Positions 17,659 through 27,917 of a stretch of 64,000 nucleotides of DNA are shown piece after piece. The notes beneath the pieces were generated by a model. The model saw nothing but the letters and a program-made list of their open reading frames with translations. It made no database searches and was not told the origin of the DNA. The stretch spans positions 62,001 through 126,000 of the forward strand of contig NZ_JAERVK010000012.1 in the NCBI RefSeq assembly GCF_016745425.1, read 5' to 3'. Origin of the DNA: Candidatus Methylomicrobium oryzae (GTDB lineage: Bacteria; Pseudomonadota; Gammaproteobacteria; Methylococcales; Methylomonadaceae). Every line of letters begins with the position of its first letter. The first letter of the stretch is position 1. Position numbers and translations under genes: made by a program.

Positions 17659-17919
17659 TTATTGAATCCAGTCGACGCGCTTTCCAGTCGCTCTTTCGTA
17701 AAGCGTTTCAGGCGATACGTCAAAACCGCAATCCCAAACCACGGTCGCCCATTCATCCAATTTAAAGGCTTTGAAATTATTTATATCCCGTAACGGCAAG
17801 GCGGCAGTGTACTTAAAAACGAGATCCCGTAAGTCGACATCACCGGATTCGCCTGTGTCAAAAACCAGGTTCAACCGGTACGCATCCAGATATTTTGCTG
17901 ATTTTACGCTAACAATCAT
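17659..17919 (-). CDS. DUF2442 protein, putative antitoxin-like partner
   Basis: 86 residues matching DUF2442: MIVSVKSAKYLDAYRLNLVFDTGESGDVDLRDLV... with the C-terminal TVVWDCGFDVSPETLYERATG. The family is usually found as the second gene after a DUF4160 gene and has been suspected to form a toxin-antitoxin-like module; biochemical proof is lacking. Here it follows a frameshifted DUF4160 gene by four bases, and the pair lies inside the fhc operon between fhcA and fhcD, so it is probably transcribed with the C1 genes. Confidence 0.85.
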   Translation of the reverse strand: MIVSVKSAKYLDAYRLNLVFDTGESGDVDLRDLVFKYTAALPLRDINNFKAFKLDEWATVVWDCGFDVSPETLYERATGKRVDWIQ

Positions 17920-17923
17920 ATCG

Positions 17924-18171
17924 CTATACCAAGGGTTTAACTTTGTGAAAATCCTTTGTGTTCCACATTTCCAGTAGCTCCTGTTGGTGCAGCTCAGCCC
18001 ATTCCTCCACCAAACCGCGCACTTTGCCGGGAAGATGCCCCGTCAGGGTATTTAGCGATTCGATTGCCACCACAGCCTTGTATTCATGTATTTGACATGA
18101 AAATGCGGCGGGTTATGATCGTCAAAATACATGAAGATGACGATGCCTAAGAATCGGCTTATTTCAGGCAT
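17924..18171 (-). pseudogene. DUF4160 gene with a frameshift
   Basis: Begins MPEISRFLGIVIFMYFDDHN then PPHFHVKY, the DUF4160 N-terminus. At about 18090 the frame is lost and soon reaches a stop; in another frame the protein continues HEYKAVVAIESLNTLTG ... VRGLVEEWAELHQQELLEMW ... FHKVKPLV and stops at 17924. One lost base in the TACATGAATAC region explains it (a second pyrimidine-CATGAA would restore the frame). So either a real pseudogene or a sequencing error. The start is eight bases after the fhcA stop and the end four bases before DUF2442. Confidence 0.85.
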
Positions 18172-18179
18172 CTAAATCC

Positions 18180-19844
18180 CTAAGCAAGCCTTTTCAAGGG
18201 ATGTGCGGTAATACTCCCGCGTCCGTCTTCGGTGATTTCGTCGTCGCTGATTTTAAAGTTGCCGAGCTTCATGGTCAGGTAGCGGTCGAAGTAGTCCTTC
18301 AAACCTTTTTCGACCGACGGATCGAAATCGGGCTTCACGACATGGGTCGTACCCCACTTCGTTGCAATCACCTTGCCGTCCCGGACGACCAGGTCGCCAT
18401 CCTTGAACACGTAATCGGGCTTTTCGAACATCTTTTCCCGGTCCGCATTTTCGGTGTAGACCGTAATGTCGGCCCAGTTGCCGGGGCTGAGTCCGCCGCG
18501 GTCGTGCAGACCGATCAGCTTGGCCGCGCCGGCGCGGGTCATGATCGCGATTTCGTTCAGGGTGTATTCGCGGTCGATCGAACCCAGCGTGGTCATTTTT
18601 TGCGCTTCCGGATGGATCGTCGCCAGCATGTCGTTGCGGAACGATTTGTCCATCAAGAGGCGGATCAGGTGCGGGTAGCTGGTAAACGGGGCGCCGTTCG
18701 GATGGTCGGTGGTCAGGAAAATCCGCCACGGGTCGTCGACCAGCAGGAAGGTTTCGAGGCCGATCGCCCATTGCAGCGCGTTCACGAAATTCTGGTCGCG
18801 GTATTTGAACGGCACGACGCCGCAGCCGGCGTCGCACTCGATGTCCATCGTAACCCACTTGTTCGGGCTCGCATGCTTGTGGTTCGCGTGCTGGCGCATG
18901 TTGTCGCCGGAGGCGGTCACGGTCTGACCGAACAGGATCTGGCCGACGTCGATCGTGATGTTCTTGTGCTTGTTCACCGCTTCGGCGATCTGCGCCGCGC
19001 CGGATGAGAACTTGAAATCGCCTTCGGTGCCGTAGCTGTGGAACTGGATATGCGTCAAATGCAAGGGCAGGCCGCCGATGCCTTCGATCGTGTTCAGCGT
19101 GGTTTCCATGTTGCCGGGCACGCCGAGGTTGCAGCCGTGTACGTGCAACGGATGCGAAACGCCGAGTTCCTTCACCGCGGTCGCCAGCGTCTGCAGGATC
19201 TGCCGCGGCGTGACGCCGTAATGGCTGTTCTGCTCGTCGAGATCGAGCTTGCGCTGGTTGAACTTGAACGCGTTGATACCGCCCGGATTAACCACCTTGA
19301 CGCCGATCGCTTTGGCCGCATTGATCGTCCAGGCGACGTAGTCGTTGACCGCCTTCTGGTCTTTTTTCGCGGTCAGCATGCGCAAGAGGTAATCGTCGCT
19401 GCCGAGCATCACATAGCCGCCCTTGTCCAGAATCGGAATATCGCCCATTTCCATATGCGCCTGGCGTGCATTGACCGGCAGTACCGCCGGCTCGAAGCCG
19501 GCCGTGTAGCCCATCTCCGCATAGCGGTAACCGGTCACGAACGTGCTCGGCATCGCATGGCCGCAGCCGGACCTTGTGCATTCGGTGCGCGCGACCGGGT
19601 CCTGCCGGTGGTCTTCGGGCAAGAGGGTCCGGGCGATGTTGCCCTTGCCGCCGCCGATGTGCGTGTGCATGTCGATCGCGCCCGACATCACCACTTTGCC
19701 TTTCAGGTCGTATTCCTTGTCGATCGGCACGTCCTTCGCGGGTTTCTTGACGATGCGCCCGTCCTGAATGTAAATGTCCTGTTTCTTGCCGTCGATGCCG
19801 GCGGCAGGATCGTAGACGGTCCCGCCCGTGAGTTTTATCATCAT
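18180..19844 (-). CDS. fhcA: Formyltransferase/hydrolase complex subunit A
   Basis: 554 residues, amidohydrolase-fold subunit homologous to FwdA/FmdA. The metal-binding IDMHTHIGGGKGNIAR (H60, H62) is near the N-terminus, followed by LLPEDH, HVHGCNLGVPGN, LTHIQFHSYG and LTTDHPNGAPFTSYP. In the bacterial complex this subunit hydrolyses formyl-methanofuran to formate. It starts ATGATG overlapping the fhcB stop. Length and motifs are normal. Confidence 0.97.
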   Translation of the reverse strand: MMIKLTGGTVYDPAAGIDGKKQDIYIQDGRIVKKPAKDVPIDKEYDLKGKVVMSGAIDMHTHIGGGKGNIARTLLPEDHRQDPVARTECTRSGCGHAMPSTFVTGYRYAEMGYTAGFEPAVLPVNARQAHMEMGDIPILDKGGYVMLGSDDYLLRMLTAKKDQKAVNDYVAWTINAAKAIGVKVVNPGGINAFKFNQRKLDLDEQNSHYGVTPRQILQTLATAVKELGVSHPLHVHGCNLGVPGNMETTLNTIEGIGGLPLHLTHIQFHSYGTEGDFKFSSGAAQIAEAVNKHKNITIDVGQILFGQTVTASGDNMRQHANHKHASPNKWVTMDIECDAGCGVVPFKYRDQNFVNALQWAIGLETFLLVDDPWRIFLTTDHPNGAPFTSYPHLIRLLMDKSFRNDMLATIHPEAQKMTTLGSIDREYTLNEIAIMTRAGAAKLIGLHDRGGLSPGNWADITVYTENADREKMFEKPDYVFKDGDLVVRDGKVIATKWGTTHVVKPDFDPSVEKGLKDYFDRYLTMKLGNFKISDDEITEDGRGSITAHPLKRLA

Positions 19845-21112
19845 ACAGTCATCTCGCGTAGAGCGTTTTCAATCGCATTGAGCGCGTCGGCCGTGCTCGG
19901 CAGGCCGGAATCGCGCAATTTTTTGAGCCGGATCGCGACCACGTTGTCCATCCGGTAGGCATGGCCGGCATGATCGATGCCGGGGGTGCCGACCGGAATG
20001 AACACATCGGGTTCTTTCGCAAAGGCCATCCCGGAACGGCCGATCACGATCGTCGGCATATGGTCGATCGGCGGCACCGCTTTCGCATTGAACGCATGCA
20101 CCCAGACCAAAGCGTCCGCTTCGCCGCTATCGATCAATGCATTCGCATCGTTCAGGTACGGGTCGTATTCGGGATAGCCGCGCGAGAACCGAGTCCGCGC
20201 CGGATAGCCGGTCGTCCAGCCGCAAACCTGGTTCGCGGTCTGGTCGCCTTCCCTGCCGCCGAGCGGCAGCCCGGAGCAGCGGGTAGTCGTATTGAGTTCC
20301 TTGATCATTTCGGACAGGGTCTGCACGGTCAGTTCGGCCTGGCGGAATCCCAATGCGCCGGCGGCCCAGGTCACCACGCTGTAGCGCGCCGCCTTCAACT
20401 GATCCGCGATCATCTGCAATTCCGCAACCGCAATTCCGCCGACCGAGTCGGCCTGCAGCGGACGGCCCTTGACCAGTGCCCGTAGGACTGCGATCACTTC
20501 CGGCAGTTCCGCATCGTTGCAAGTCAGAACTTTCGCGGCCCGGCCGTTCGGCGAAGTCGAGGCGGTGCCGGACGGTGCCTTGCCGAGATAGATCACCTGG
20601 CGGTTTGCGGTGTCATCGACGAACATCGCGTCCGGGTTCCAAATGTAACGTTCGAAGAAACGGGGCGCGAACGCTTCGAGGTCTGTGCCGACAACCAGCA
20701 ACAGGTCGCAGCGGTTTTTGACTTCGGCCAGCGTGGTATTCATCCAGCCCGAATCCTGCAAAGCCAATAAATTATTGCGTGCTGCCGAAAAATTCATGTT
20801 GTCGACCACCGCCCCTGACCGGTCGGCCAGCGCGAGCAGCGCGCGCATCCCGTTCACGTCGGTCGCACAGCCGCCGATCACAGGCAGCTTCGTGTCTTTG
20901 AGCAATACGGCCGCCTTTTTCGCGGCCACGTCCAGACTGACTTCCTTGCCGTCAACCCGTGGTCGAGTATCGGTGATCGCCTGCTCGAACGCGGGCGTGT
21001 TCACCGCACAACCGTTGGCCGTCACTTTCAGCGCCAGGCCGTCGACTTGAACGCTCAGGTCGTCGGTGCCGATGCCGCAAAAAGGACTCGGTACTTCAGT
21101 TATTTCAGTCAT
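19841..21112 (-). CDS. fhcB: Formyltransferase/hydrolase complex subunit B
   Basis: 423 residues from the ATG at 21112 (MTEITEVPSPFCGIGTDDLS), chosen over 21169 because AAGGA lies seven bases upstream. Homologous to FwdB/FmdB, but as in other methylotrophs it is the form thought to lack molybdenum or tungsten pterin chemistry; the N-terminal CGIGTDDL motif and GCATDVNGMRALLALADRSGA are visible. First gene of the fhc operon; overlaps fhcA by four bases. Confidence 0.95.
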   Translation of the reverse strand: MTEITEVPSPFCGIGTDDLSVQVDGLALKVTANGCAVNTPAFEQAITDTRPRVDGKEVSLDVAAKKAAVLLKDTKLPVIGGCATDVNGMRALLALADRSGAVVDNMNFSAARNNLLALQDSGWMNTTLAEVKNRCDLLLVVGTDLEAFAPRFFERYIWNPDAMFVDDTANRQVIYLGKAPSGTASTSPNGRAAKVLTCNDAELPEVIAVLRALVKGRPLQADSVGGIAVAELQMIADQLKAARYSVVTWAAGALGFRQAELTVQTLSEMIKELNTTTRCSGLPLGGREGDQTANQVCGWTTGYPARTRFSRGYPEYDPYLNDANALIDSGEADALVWVHAFNAKAVPPIDHMPTIVIGRSGMAFAKEPDVFIPVGTPGIDHAGHAYRMDNVVAIRLKKLRDSGLPSTADALNAIENALREMTV

Positions 21113-21352
21113 CAAGCTGTCCTTCAAAACTAAGAATGAGAGGATCGGACCCGATTGGAAGCCCGACACCCGGATATCCCGTCTATTTTACTCTTAATTC
21201 AGGGTTACTGTCTCACTTATGGCCGGCGAAACCTGGGTAAGTTGTTCATGTAATTGAATTTGATATGCGTTATAATTGACGGCTTTTCAATTTAGCCGCG
21301 CCGGCTTTGTCTACCGATTCCGCTGCGGACGGCCGTTTTTCCGTTTCTACCC

Positions 21353-22451
21353 ATGCAAGAAATCAATCCGATCAAGTATAAAATCGCCGACCTCAAAGAG
21401 CGCACCGAGTCGCTTAGGGGGTATCTTTGACTTCGACACCAAGAGCGAGCGCCTCGTCGAAGTCTTAAGGGAGCTCGAAAACCCGAAAATCTGGGACAAC
21501 CCGGAACTGGCCCAGGCGATTGGCAAGGAGCGCGGCCAGCTCGAAATGGTCGTAAATACGATCAACAACCTGACCTCCGGCCTGAGCGATGCCGAAGAAC
21601 TGCTCGCAATGGCGGTCGAGGAAGGCGATGCGGATACGGTCGATACGGTCGCGAGCGACCTGGAGTATCTGGAAAGCCAGGTGGCGACACTCGAATTCCG
21701 GCGGATGTTCGCCGGCGAAATGGACCCGAATAACGCGTTTCTGGACATCCAGGCCGGCTCCGGCGGCACCGAGGCGCAGGACTGGGCCTCGATGATCGAA
21801 CGGATGTATCTGCGCTGGGGCGAGAGCAAGGGCTTCAAGACCGAACTGATCGAAGAATCGCCCGGGGATGTCGCCGGCATCAAGAGCGCGACGATCAAGT
21901 TCGAGGGTGACTATGCATTCGGCTGGCTGCGCACCGAGACCGGCGTACACCGGCTTGTAAGAAAGTCGCCGTTCGATTCCGGCAACCGCCGGCATACCTC
22001 GTTCGCGTCGGTGTTCGTGTCGCCGGAAGTCGACGACAACATCGCCATCGAAATCAATCCGGCCGACTTGCGTGTCGACGTGTACCGCGCTTCGGGCGCC
22101 GGCGGACAGCACATCAACCGAACCGAGTCGGCGGTGCGGATTACGCATAACCCGTCCGGGATTGTCGTGCAATGCCAGAGCGACCGTTCTCAGCATAAAA
22201 ACCGCGACACCGCGATGAAGCAGCTGAAAGCGAAACTGTACGAACTCGAAATGATGAAGCGCAGCGCAACCCAGCAGGCACTCGAAGACAGCAAGTCGGA
22301 TATCGGCTGGGGCAGCCAGATTCGCTCTTACGTGCTCGACCAGTCGCGGATCAAGGACCTTCGCACCGGCGTCGAAACCGGCAACCCGCAGGCAGTACTG
22401 GACGGCAATCTCGACATGTTCATCGAGGCGAGCCTGAAGAGCGGTTTGTAA
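21353..22451 (+). CDS. prfB: Peptide chain release factor 2 with programmed +1 frameshift
   Basis: Translation starts at ATG 21353 ([15 protein letters not shown]), reaches an in-frame TGA at 21428-21430 after 25 codons and resumes in the +1 frame from 21429. The shift site CTTAGGGGGTATCTTTGAC has the internal Shine-Dalgarno-like AGGGGG and the CTT-TGA-C slip sequence, the known RF2 autoregulation. The joined product is 365 residues, the E. coli length. It has the stop-codon-reading SPF motif (VRKSPFDS) and the catalytic GGQ ([14 protein letters not shown]). The next gene is lysS, 33 bases on, a classic pairing. Confidence 0.97.
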
Positions 22452-22484
22452 ATTACAAATTCCAATTCTGAGAAATTAGAAAAA

Positions 22485-23984
22485 ATGTCTGAAATTGAAC
22501 AAGATGAACAGGAACTAATCCGGCTGCGCCGCGCCAAGCTGAGCGCATTGCGCGAAAACGGAATCGCGTTTCCGACCGATTTTCGGCGCAATGTGGTGGC
22601 CGGCGAAGTGCTGGCCGAATACGATGAAAAATCAAAGGAAGAACTGGAAGAGAATCCGTTGCGCGTAAAAGTCGCAGGAAGGATCATGACCCGCCGGATC
22701 ATGGGCAAGGCGAGCTTTTGCCATATCCAGGACATGTCCGGCAAGATCCAGCTGTACGTGACCCGCGACGCGCTGCCCGGCGATTTCTACAACGAACAGT
22801 TCAAGAAATGGGACATCGGCGACATCGTCGGCGCGGAAGGCGTGCTGTTCAAGACCAATGCGGGCGAACTCAGCGTGAAGGTGGACGACATTCGTCTGTT
22901 GACCAAATCGCTGCGTCCTCTGCCGGAAAAATTCCACGGCATCGCCGACCAGGAAATTAAATACCGCCAGCGCTATCTGGACCTGATCATGAGCGAATCG
23001 TCGCGCAAGACGTTCTTGCTCCGCTCACGGATCGTCGCCTACATCCGCGAATTCCTGATTAAGCGCGACTATCTCGAAGTCGAAACCCCGATGATGCAGG
23101 CAATCCCCGGCGGGGCGACCGCACGGCCGTTCATCACCCACCACAATGCGCTGGACATGCAGCTCTTCCTCAGGATCGCGCCGGAACTGTATCTAAAGCG
23201 ACTGGTCGTCGGCGGCTTCGAGCGGGTGTTCGAAATCAACCGCAATTTCCGGAACGAAGGCCTGTCGACTCGGCACAATCCGGAATTCACGATGCTCGAG
23301 TTCTACCAGGCCTATGCCGAATACGGCGACCTGATGGACCTGACCGAGGAAATGCTGCGCGGATTGGCTAAAGAAGTGGTCGGCCAGACGATGATCACCT
23401 ATCAGGGCGAAGAATACGATTTCGGCAAGCCGTTCGAACGGATGACCGTATTCGAATCGATCCTGCGCTTCAATCCGGACCTGACGGCGGACGATATCAA
23501 TAACCGCGAAGGCGCGATTGCTGTCTGCAAAAAACTGAACCTGCCGGTCAAGGACGGCTACGGCCTCGGCAAGCTGCAGATCGAAATTTTCGAAAAAACG
23601 GTCGAAAGCCGGCTGATGAACCCGACCTTCATTACCGCCTATCCGGTCGAAGTGTCGCCTTTGGCGCGCCGGAACGACCAGGATCCGTTCATTACCGACC
23701 GCTTCGAGTTTTTCGTCGGCGGCCGCGAGATCGCGAACGGCTTTACCGAGCTGAACGACGCGGAAGACCAGGCCGCACGCTTCCAGAAGCAGGTCGAGGA
23801 CAAGGAAGCCGGCGACGACGAGGCGATGCATTTCGATGCGGACTACATCGTCGCACTCGAACACGGGATGCCGCCGACCGCGGGCGAAGGAATCGGCATC
23901 GACCGGCTGGTGATGCTGTTCGCGGATGCGCCGTCGATCCGGGACGTGCTGCTGTTTCCGCACATGCGCGCGAAGAATCAATAA
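22485..23984 (+). CDS. lysS: Lysyl-tRNA synthetase, class II
   Basis: 499 residues. The N-terminal OB-fold anticodon-binding domain ([23 protein letters not shown]) is followed by the class II catalytic domain: motif 2 [21 protein letters not shown] and motif 3 [13 protein letters not shown]. It charges tRNA-Lys in the cytoplasm. Cotranscribed with prfB. Normal length. Confidence 0.98.
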   Translation: MSEIEQDEQELIRLRRAKLSALRENGIAFPTDFRRNVVAGEVLAEYDEKSKEELEENPLRVKVAGRIMTRRIMGKASFCHIQDMSGKIQLYVTRDALPGDFYNEQFKKWDIGDIVGAEGVLFKTNAGELSVKVDDIRLLTKSLRPLPEKFHGIADQEIKYRQRYLDLIMSESSRKTFLLRSRIVAYIREFLIKRDYLEVETPMMQAIPGGATARPFITHHNALDMQLFLRIAPELYLKRLVVGGFERVFEINRNFRNEGLSTRHNPEFTMLEFYQAYAEYGDLMDLTEEMLRGLAKEVVGQTMITYQGEEYDFGKPFERMTVFESILRFNPDLTADDINNREGAIAVCKKLNLPVKDGYGLGKLQIEIFEKTVESRLMNPTFITAYPVEVSPLARRNDQDPFITDRFEFFVGGREIANGFTELNDAEDQAARFQKQVEDKEAGDDEAMHFDADYIVALEHGMPPTAGEGIGIDRLVMLFADAPSIRDVLLFPHMRAKNQ

Positions 23985-24004
23985 GAGATTTGCTTCCGCC
24001 GTAG

Positions 24005-24021
24005 GGTACGCTGTGCGTACC
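24005..24021. repeat. GGTACGC palindrome
   Basis: GGTACGC-TGT-GCGTACC, a perfect 7-bp hairpin preceded by GTAG, 20 bases after the lysS stop. It is the common GTAGGGTACGC-type extragenic repeat. Confidence 0.75.
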
Positions 24022-24054
24022 TTTCCGGGATCGCAGCAAAGACGGTACGCACTC

Positions 24055-24266
24055 GGCAACTGCTCCCTGCGTTGCCCTCGATCGCGTGTTCCCGACGCGA
24101 TCTACCTCCCCCATCCGTGGGGTCGTCGATCGCGTGTTCCCGACGCGATCTACCTCCTGCATCCTTGCAGTCGTCGGCTATTGCTCCTGCATTGCTAGAC
24201 CACAAGGATGTGGCGAATGCAGAAAACGCAGGAGCGGTTTTCTGCCTACCTCCTGCATCCTTGCAG
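24055..24266. repeat. 48-bp palindromic repeat array, locus B (two units)
   Basis: Head hairpin GGCAAC-N10-GTTGCC (24055-24076), two 48-bp units at 24080-24127 and 24128-24175 with arms GATCGCGT / ACGCGATC around GTTCCCG, then two copies of CTGCATCCTTGCAG (24157-24170 and 24253-24266), each a 5-bp hairpin. Head, unit length and order are the same as at 1641-1870. The arms here are perfect 8-mers, suggesting this copy is closer to the ancestral form. Confidence 0.85.
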
Positions 24267-24300
24267 TCGAGCGTATCCTACGATTTACGGAACCACAGAC

Positions 24301-24325
24301 CTGCCAGGTTTTTAAAACCTGGCAG
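24301..24325. repeat. CCAGGTTTTAAAACCTGG-type palindrome
   Basis: CTGCCAGGTTTT / AAAACCTGGCAG, nearly perfect 12-bp arms with a single central base. A different extragenic palindrome from the flanking array. Confidence 0.75.
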
Positions 24326-24379
24326 GGCTTGATACCGACATAATATTCGAATCAATTTTACATTCGTTTTTGCAGACAT

Positions 24380-24407
24380 AAAAAAGGAGCCTTACGGCTC
24401 CTTTTTT
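24380..24407. terminator. Bidirectional terminator after clpX
   Basis: AAAAAAGGAGCC-TTAC-GGCTCCTTTTTT: 6-bp GC arms with A and T runs on either side. It ends the clpP-clpX transcript on the minus strand and can stop readthrough from lysS on the plus strand. Confidence 0.9.
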
Positions 24408-24411
24408 ATTT

Positions 24412-25686
24412 TTAGATTTCCGACGAAGCCTTCTTCAGGTCCGACTTATAGACCAGAATCGGTTCGGATTCGCCGCGGATCACATTCTCGTCGATCACGA
24501 CTTTGCAGATATCCTCTTCCGAAGGCAGATCGTACATCGTATTCAGCAACACGTTTTCGACGATGGTCCGGAGTCCGCGCGCGCCGGTTTTGCGTTCCAT
24601 GGACTTCTGCGCAATCGCGCGCAACGATTCGACACGAAATTCGAGCTCGGCCCCTTCCATTTCGAACAAGTGCTGGTACTGCTTGACCAGCGCGTTCTTC
24701 GGCTCGGTCAGAATCTGCACCAGCGCATTTTCATCGAGCTCTTCCAGCGTCGCGACGACCGGCAGACGGCCGACGAATTCCGGAATCAGGCCGTACTTGA
24801 TCAAATCCTCGGCCTCGACTTCGGAAAATACCTGACCGACGTTCTTAGTTTCTTCCTTCGATTTGACGTCAGCCGAAAATCCGATGCCGCCTTTTTCGGA
24901 ACGCGCCTTGATCACCCGGTCGAGCCCCGCGAACGCGCCGCCGACAATGAACAGGATGTTCGCGGTATTTACCTGCAAAAACTCCTGCTGCGGATGCTTG
25001 CGGCCGCCTTGCGGAGGCACCGAAGCGATCGTCCCTTCGATCAGCTTCAAAAGCGCCTGCTGCACACCTTCGCCGGAGACATCCCGGGTAATCGACGGAT
25101 TATCGGATTTGCGCGAAATCTTGTCGATCTCGTCGATATAGACGATCCCGGTTTCGGCCTTTTCGACATCGTAGTCGCATTTCTGCAGGATCTTCAGGAT
25201 GATGTTTTCGACGTCCTCGCCGACATAACCGGCTTCGGTCAAGGTCGTCGCATCCGCAATCGTAAACGGCACATCCAAAAGGCGTGCCAGCGTTTCGGCG
25301 AGCAGAGTCTTACCGGAGCCGGTCGGACCGATCAGCAGGATGTTGCTTTTACCGATCTCGATGCCGTCTTTCCGGGTTTTATTGCGAAGCCGCTTGTAGT
25401 GGTTGTAAACCGCAACCGCGAGGATTTTTTTCGCGCGCTCCTGGCCGATCACATAGGCATCGAGCTCTTTCTTGATTTCTTTCGGTTTCGGCAAATGGCC
25501 GTTTTTAAAAGAGGAAACCTCTTCCTGCAATTCGTCCTTGATGATGTCGTTGCAAAGCTCGACGCATTCGTCGCAGACATACACGGAGGGACCCGCGATC
25601 AGCTTGCGGACCTCATGCTGACTCTTCCCGCAAAAAGAACAGTACAGCAGCTTGTCTTCGTCTTTGCCCCTTTTGTCGTTACTCAT
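24412..25686 (-). CDS. clpX: ATP-dependent protease ATPase subunit ClpX
   Basis: 424 residues. N-terminal C4 zinc-binding domain (C16, C19, C38, C41) for adaptors and substrates; AAA+ core with Walker A GPTGSGKT, Walker B YIDEIDKI, sensor and pore-loop motifs (GYVGEDVE), and the C-terminal sensor II region [10 protein letters not shown]. The hexamer unfolds substrates and feeds them to ClpP. It lies 97 bases downstream of clpP in the usual tig-clpP-clpX order. Confidence 0.98.
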   Translation of the reverse strand: MSNDKRGKDEDKLLYCSFCGKSQHEVRKLIAGPSVYVCDECVELCNDIIKDELQEEVSSFKNGHLPKPKEIKKELDAYVIGQERAKKILAVAVYNHYKRLRNKTRKDGIEIGKSNILLIGPTGSGKTLLAETLARLLDVPFTIADATTLTEAGYVGEDVENIILKILQKCDYDVEKAETGIVYIDEIDKISRKSDNPSITRDVSGEGVQQALLKLIEGTIASVPPQGGRKHPQQEFLQVNTANILFIVGGAFAGLDRVIKARSEKGGIGFSADVKSKEETKNVGQVFSEVEAEDLIKYGLIPEFVGRLPVVATLEELDENALVQILTEPKNALVKQYQHLFEMEGAELEFRVESLRAIAQKSMERKTGARGLRTIVENVLLNTMYDLPSEEDICKVVIDENVIRGESEPILVYKSDLKKASSEI

Positions 25687-25783
25687 ATCAATACCCGAAA
25701 TTATCCCAAAGTCGAGGAATTACCCTTACCTTAGGCAAAGAATATCCCGAAACCTTCGGAAAACAAAGCAAATTCGTCTAGAT

Positions 25784-26416
25784 TTACAGCCGGCTTGCCA
25801 GAACCTTATCAACCAGACCGTAACTGACCGCGTCATCGGCGTTCATAAAATTGTCCCGGTCGGTGTCGACTTGAATCTTTTCGATCGGCTGGCCGGTGTG
25901 GTGCGCCATGATTTTATTCAGTTTATCGCGCACGCCCAGAATTTCCTTCGCATGAATCGCAATATCCGATGCCTGCCCCTGGAAACCGCCCAACGGTTGA
26001 TGAATCATCATCCGGGAATGCGGCAGGCAATAGCGCTTGCCTTTCGCGCCGCCGGTCAAGAGCAGCGCACCCATGCTGGCGGCCTGGCCGATGCACATCG
26101 TGCTGACGTCGGGTTTGATGAACTGCATCGTGTCGTAGATCGACATGCCGGCGGTCACCGAACCGCCCGGCGAGTTAATGTACAAATGAATATCCTTATC
26201 CGGGTTTTCCGATTCCAGAAACAAAAGCTGCGCAACGACCAGGTTGGCCATGTAGTCTTCGACCTGGCCGACCAGGAAAATCACCCGCTCTTTCAAGAGG
26301 CGCGAATAAATGTCGAAAGAACGCTCGCCGCGCGCGGTTTGCTCGACAACGATCGGCACCAAGCCGCCCGCCGCTTCGATCGTCATTGCAGGATTGATCA
26401 TCTGTGGTTTGAACAT
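25784..26416 (-). CDS. clpP: ATP-dependent Clp protease proteolytic subunit
   Basis: 210 residues of the serine peptidase ClpP. Catalytic Ser114 in GQAASMG and His139 in MMIHQPLGG are visible, as is [12 protein letters not shown]. Forms the double-ring barrel used by ClpX or ClpA. It starts seven bases after the tig stop, so likely cotranscribed. Confidence 0.98.
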   Translation of the reverse strand: MFKPQMINPAMTIEAAGGLVPIVVEQTARGERSFDIYSRLLKERVIFLVGQVEDYMANLVVAQLLFLESENPDKDIHLYINSPGGSVTAGMSIYDTMQFIKPDVSTMCIGQAASMGALLLTGGAKGKRYCLPHSRMMIHQPLGGFQGQASDIAIHAKEILGVRDKLNKIMAHHTGQPIEKIQVDTDRDNFMNADDAVSYGLVDKVLASRL

Positions 26417-26423
26417 GGGTAAA

Positions 26424-27725
26424 TTACCGTGCTTGGTTGTCCATCAAATCGTAAAAATTCAGGTTTTCGTCCTGAACCTTGGCTTTGGCGACGAGCCAGT
26501 CCACGGCCTGGTCTTCCAGCACCATATTCTTGACTTCGTCGAGCCGCTTTTCGTCCGCATAATACCAGTTGATGACATCCTGCGGTTGCTCATAGTTTTG
26601 CGCCATCTCTTCGATCGTATTGCGGACGCGGGCGTCATCCAGCTTGATTTCGCCTTTGTCGATCACTTCGGCCAGAATCAGGCCCAAGGCGACGCGGCGG
26701 CGGGCCTGCTCTTCGAACAAATCTTTCGGCAAGTCCAGCTCTTCGAACTTAACCTTTCTTTTCTTCGCGTTTTCCTTGTAAGGCGCCATCAGATTTTCGA
26801 TTTCGCCGTCGATCAGCGTATTCGGAACCGCGACCTGAACCGCGCCGTACAGCGCGTCCATCACCGAGTTTTTCAGGCGGGCCGCCAACGCTTGTGCGAG
26901 CTGGCGCTCCATCGTATTGCGGATATCTTCACGGAAGGACACCATGTCGCCGTCCTCGATGCCGTGTTTCTTGATGAAATCGGCATCGATTTCCGGCAAT
27001 ACGGATTCTTCGACCTTGACCGCTTCAACTTCGAATTCGGCTGTTTTGCCGGCCAGCGTGTCCTTGCCGTAATTTTCAGGGAACGTCGCGTTAAAGGTTT
27101 TTTGCTCGCCCCCCGACAGGCCGATCAGGCTGTCCTCGAAGCCTGGAATCATCTGGCCCGCGCCGATCTCGACCGGATAGTTCTCGACCTTGCCATCGGT
27201 AAAGTTCTCGCCGTCGACGCTGCCGGAAAAGGTGATCGTGATGCGGTCCTGCGCCTGTGACGGACGCTCGACCGTTTGCCAGGTCTTGTTCCGCACCCGC
27301 AATTTTTCGATCATTGCATCGACATCGCTTTCGGTCACTTCGGCGACCGGCCGCTTGACTTCCATACCGTTCACGCCATCGAGCGAAATTTCGGGGTACA
27401 CTTCGAATTCGGCGATGTATTGGAAACCTTCGCTCTGATCGGCCGGCTGAATGTTGGGATAACCGGCCGGTCTAAGCTGCTCTTTGGACAGCGCCTCGAA
27501 ATACGTGCTCTGGATCAGGTCGCCGGTCACTTCGCCGCGCACGCGCTCGCCGTACAATTTGTTGATGACTTGCTGGGGCGCCTTGCCGGGCCGAAATCCA
27601 TCGATTTTCACATTTTTCGACAATGACTTTAAGCGCTCCGCCACTTTCTGCTGAACGACTGCTTCAGGCACGCTTACGATCATTTTTCTGCTTAATTCTG
27701 ATGTCTTTTCGACAGAAACCTGCAT
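26424..27725 (-). CDS. tig: Trigger factor
   Basis: 433 residues: N-terminal ribosome-binding domain with the GFRPGKAP signature (residues about 43-50), central FKBP-type peptidyl-prolyl isomerase domain (about 155-245; [22 protein letters not shown]) and C-terminal chaperone arms. It meets nascent chains at the ribosome exit. The gene begins 108 bases after a tRNA-Leu gene on the same strand, a common gammaproteobacterial arrangement. Confidence 0.98.
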   Translation of the reverse strand: MQVSVEKTSELSRKMIVSVPEAVVQQKVAERLKSLSKNVKIDGFRPGKAPQQVINKLYGERVRGEVTGDLIQSTYFEALSKEQLRPAGYPNIQPADQSEGFQYIAEFEVYPEISLDGVNGMEVKRPVAEVTESDVDAMIEKLRVRNKTWQTVERPSQAQDRITITFSGSVDGENFTDGKVENYPVEIGAGQMIPGFEDSLIGLSGGEQKTFNATFPENYGKDTLAGKTAEFEVEAVKVEESVLPEIDADFIKKHGIEDGDMVSFREDIRNTMERQLAQALAARLKNSVMDALYGAVQVAVPNTLIDGEIENLMAPYKENAKKRKVKFEELDLPKDLFEEQARRRVALGLILAEVIDKGEIKLDDARVRNTIEEMAQNYEQPQDVINWYYADEKRLDEVKNMVLEDQAVDWLVAKAKVQDENLNFYDLMDNQAR

Positions 27726-27833
27726 TTCTTTACCTCAAATTGTTTGGAATATGTATTTTTGGGAGCGCCTTGCGGCCAAGAACAAGGAACGGAAAGTCAA
27801 CCTGGACCGGCTGCTTCTTATTTGGAAAATAAA

Positions 27834-27917
27834 TGGTGCGAATGGAGAGACTCGAACTCTCACGGGGTTACCACTGGAACCTAAATCCAGCGCGTCTACC
27901 AGTTCCGCCACATTCGC
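27834..27917 (-). tRNA. tRNA-Leu (anticodon TAG)
   Basis: 84 bases including an encoded CCA. Acceptor stem GCGAATG/CATTCGC; D-arm GGCGGAACTGGTAGACGCG; anticodon arm CTGGATTTAGGTTCCAG with TAG; variable arm GGTAACCCCGTGA, T-arm GAGAGTTCGAGTCTCTC. The long variable arm is typical of class II tRNAs. Confidence 0.96.

Noticed and set aside
21276-21352. Upstream extension of prfB giving a 391-residue protein without frameshift
   Set aside because: The extension does not match RF2 and would bypass the conserved programmed frameshift; the ATG at 21353 gives the standard RF2 N-terminus.
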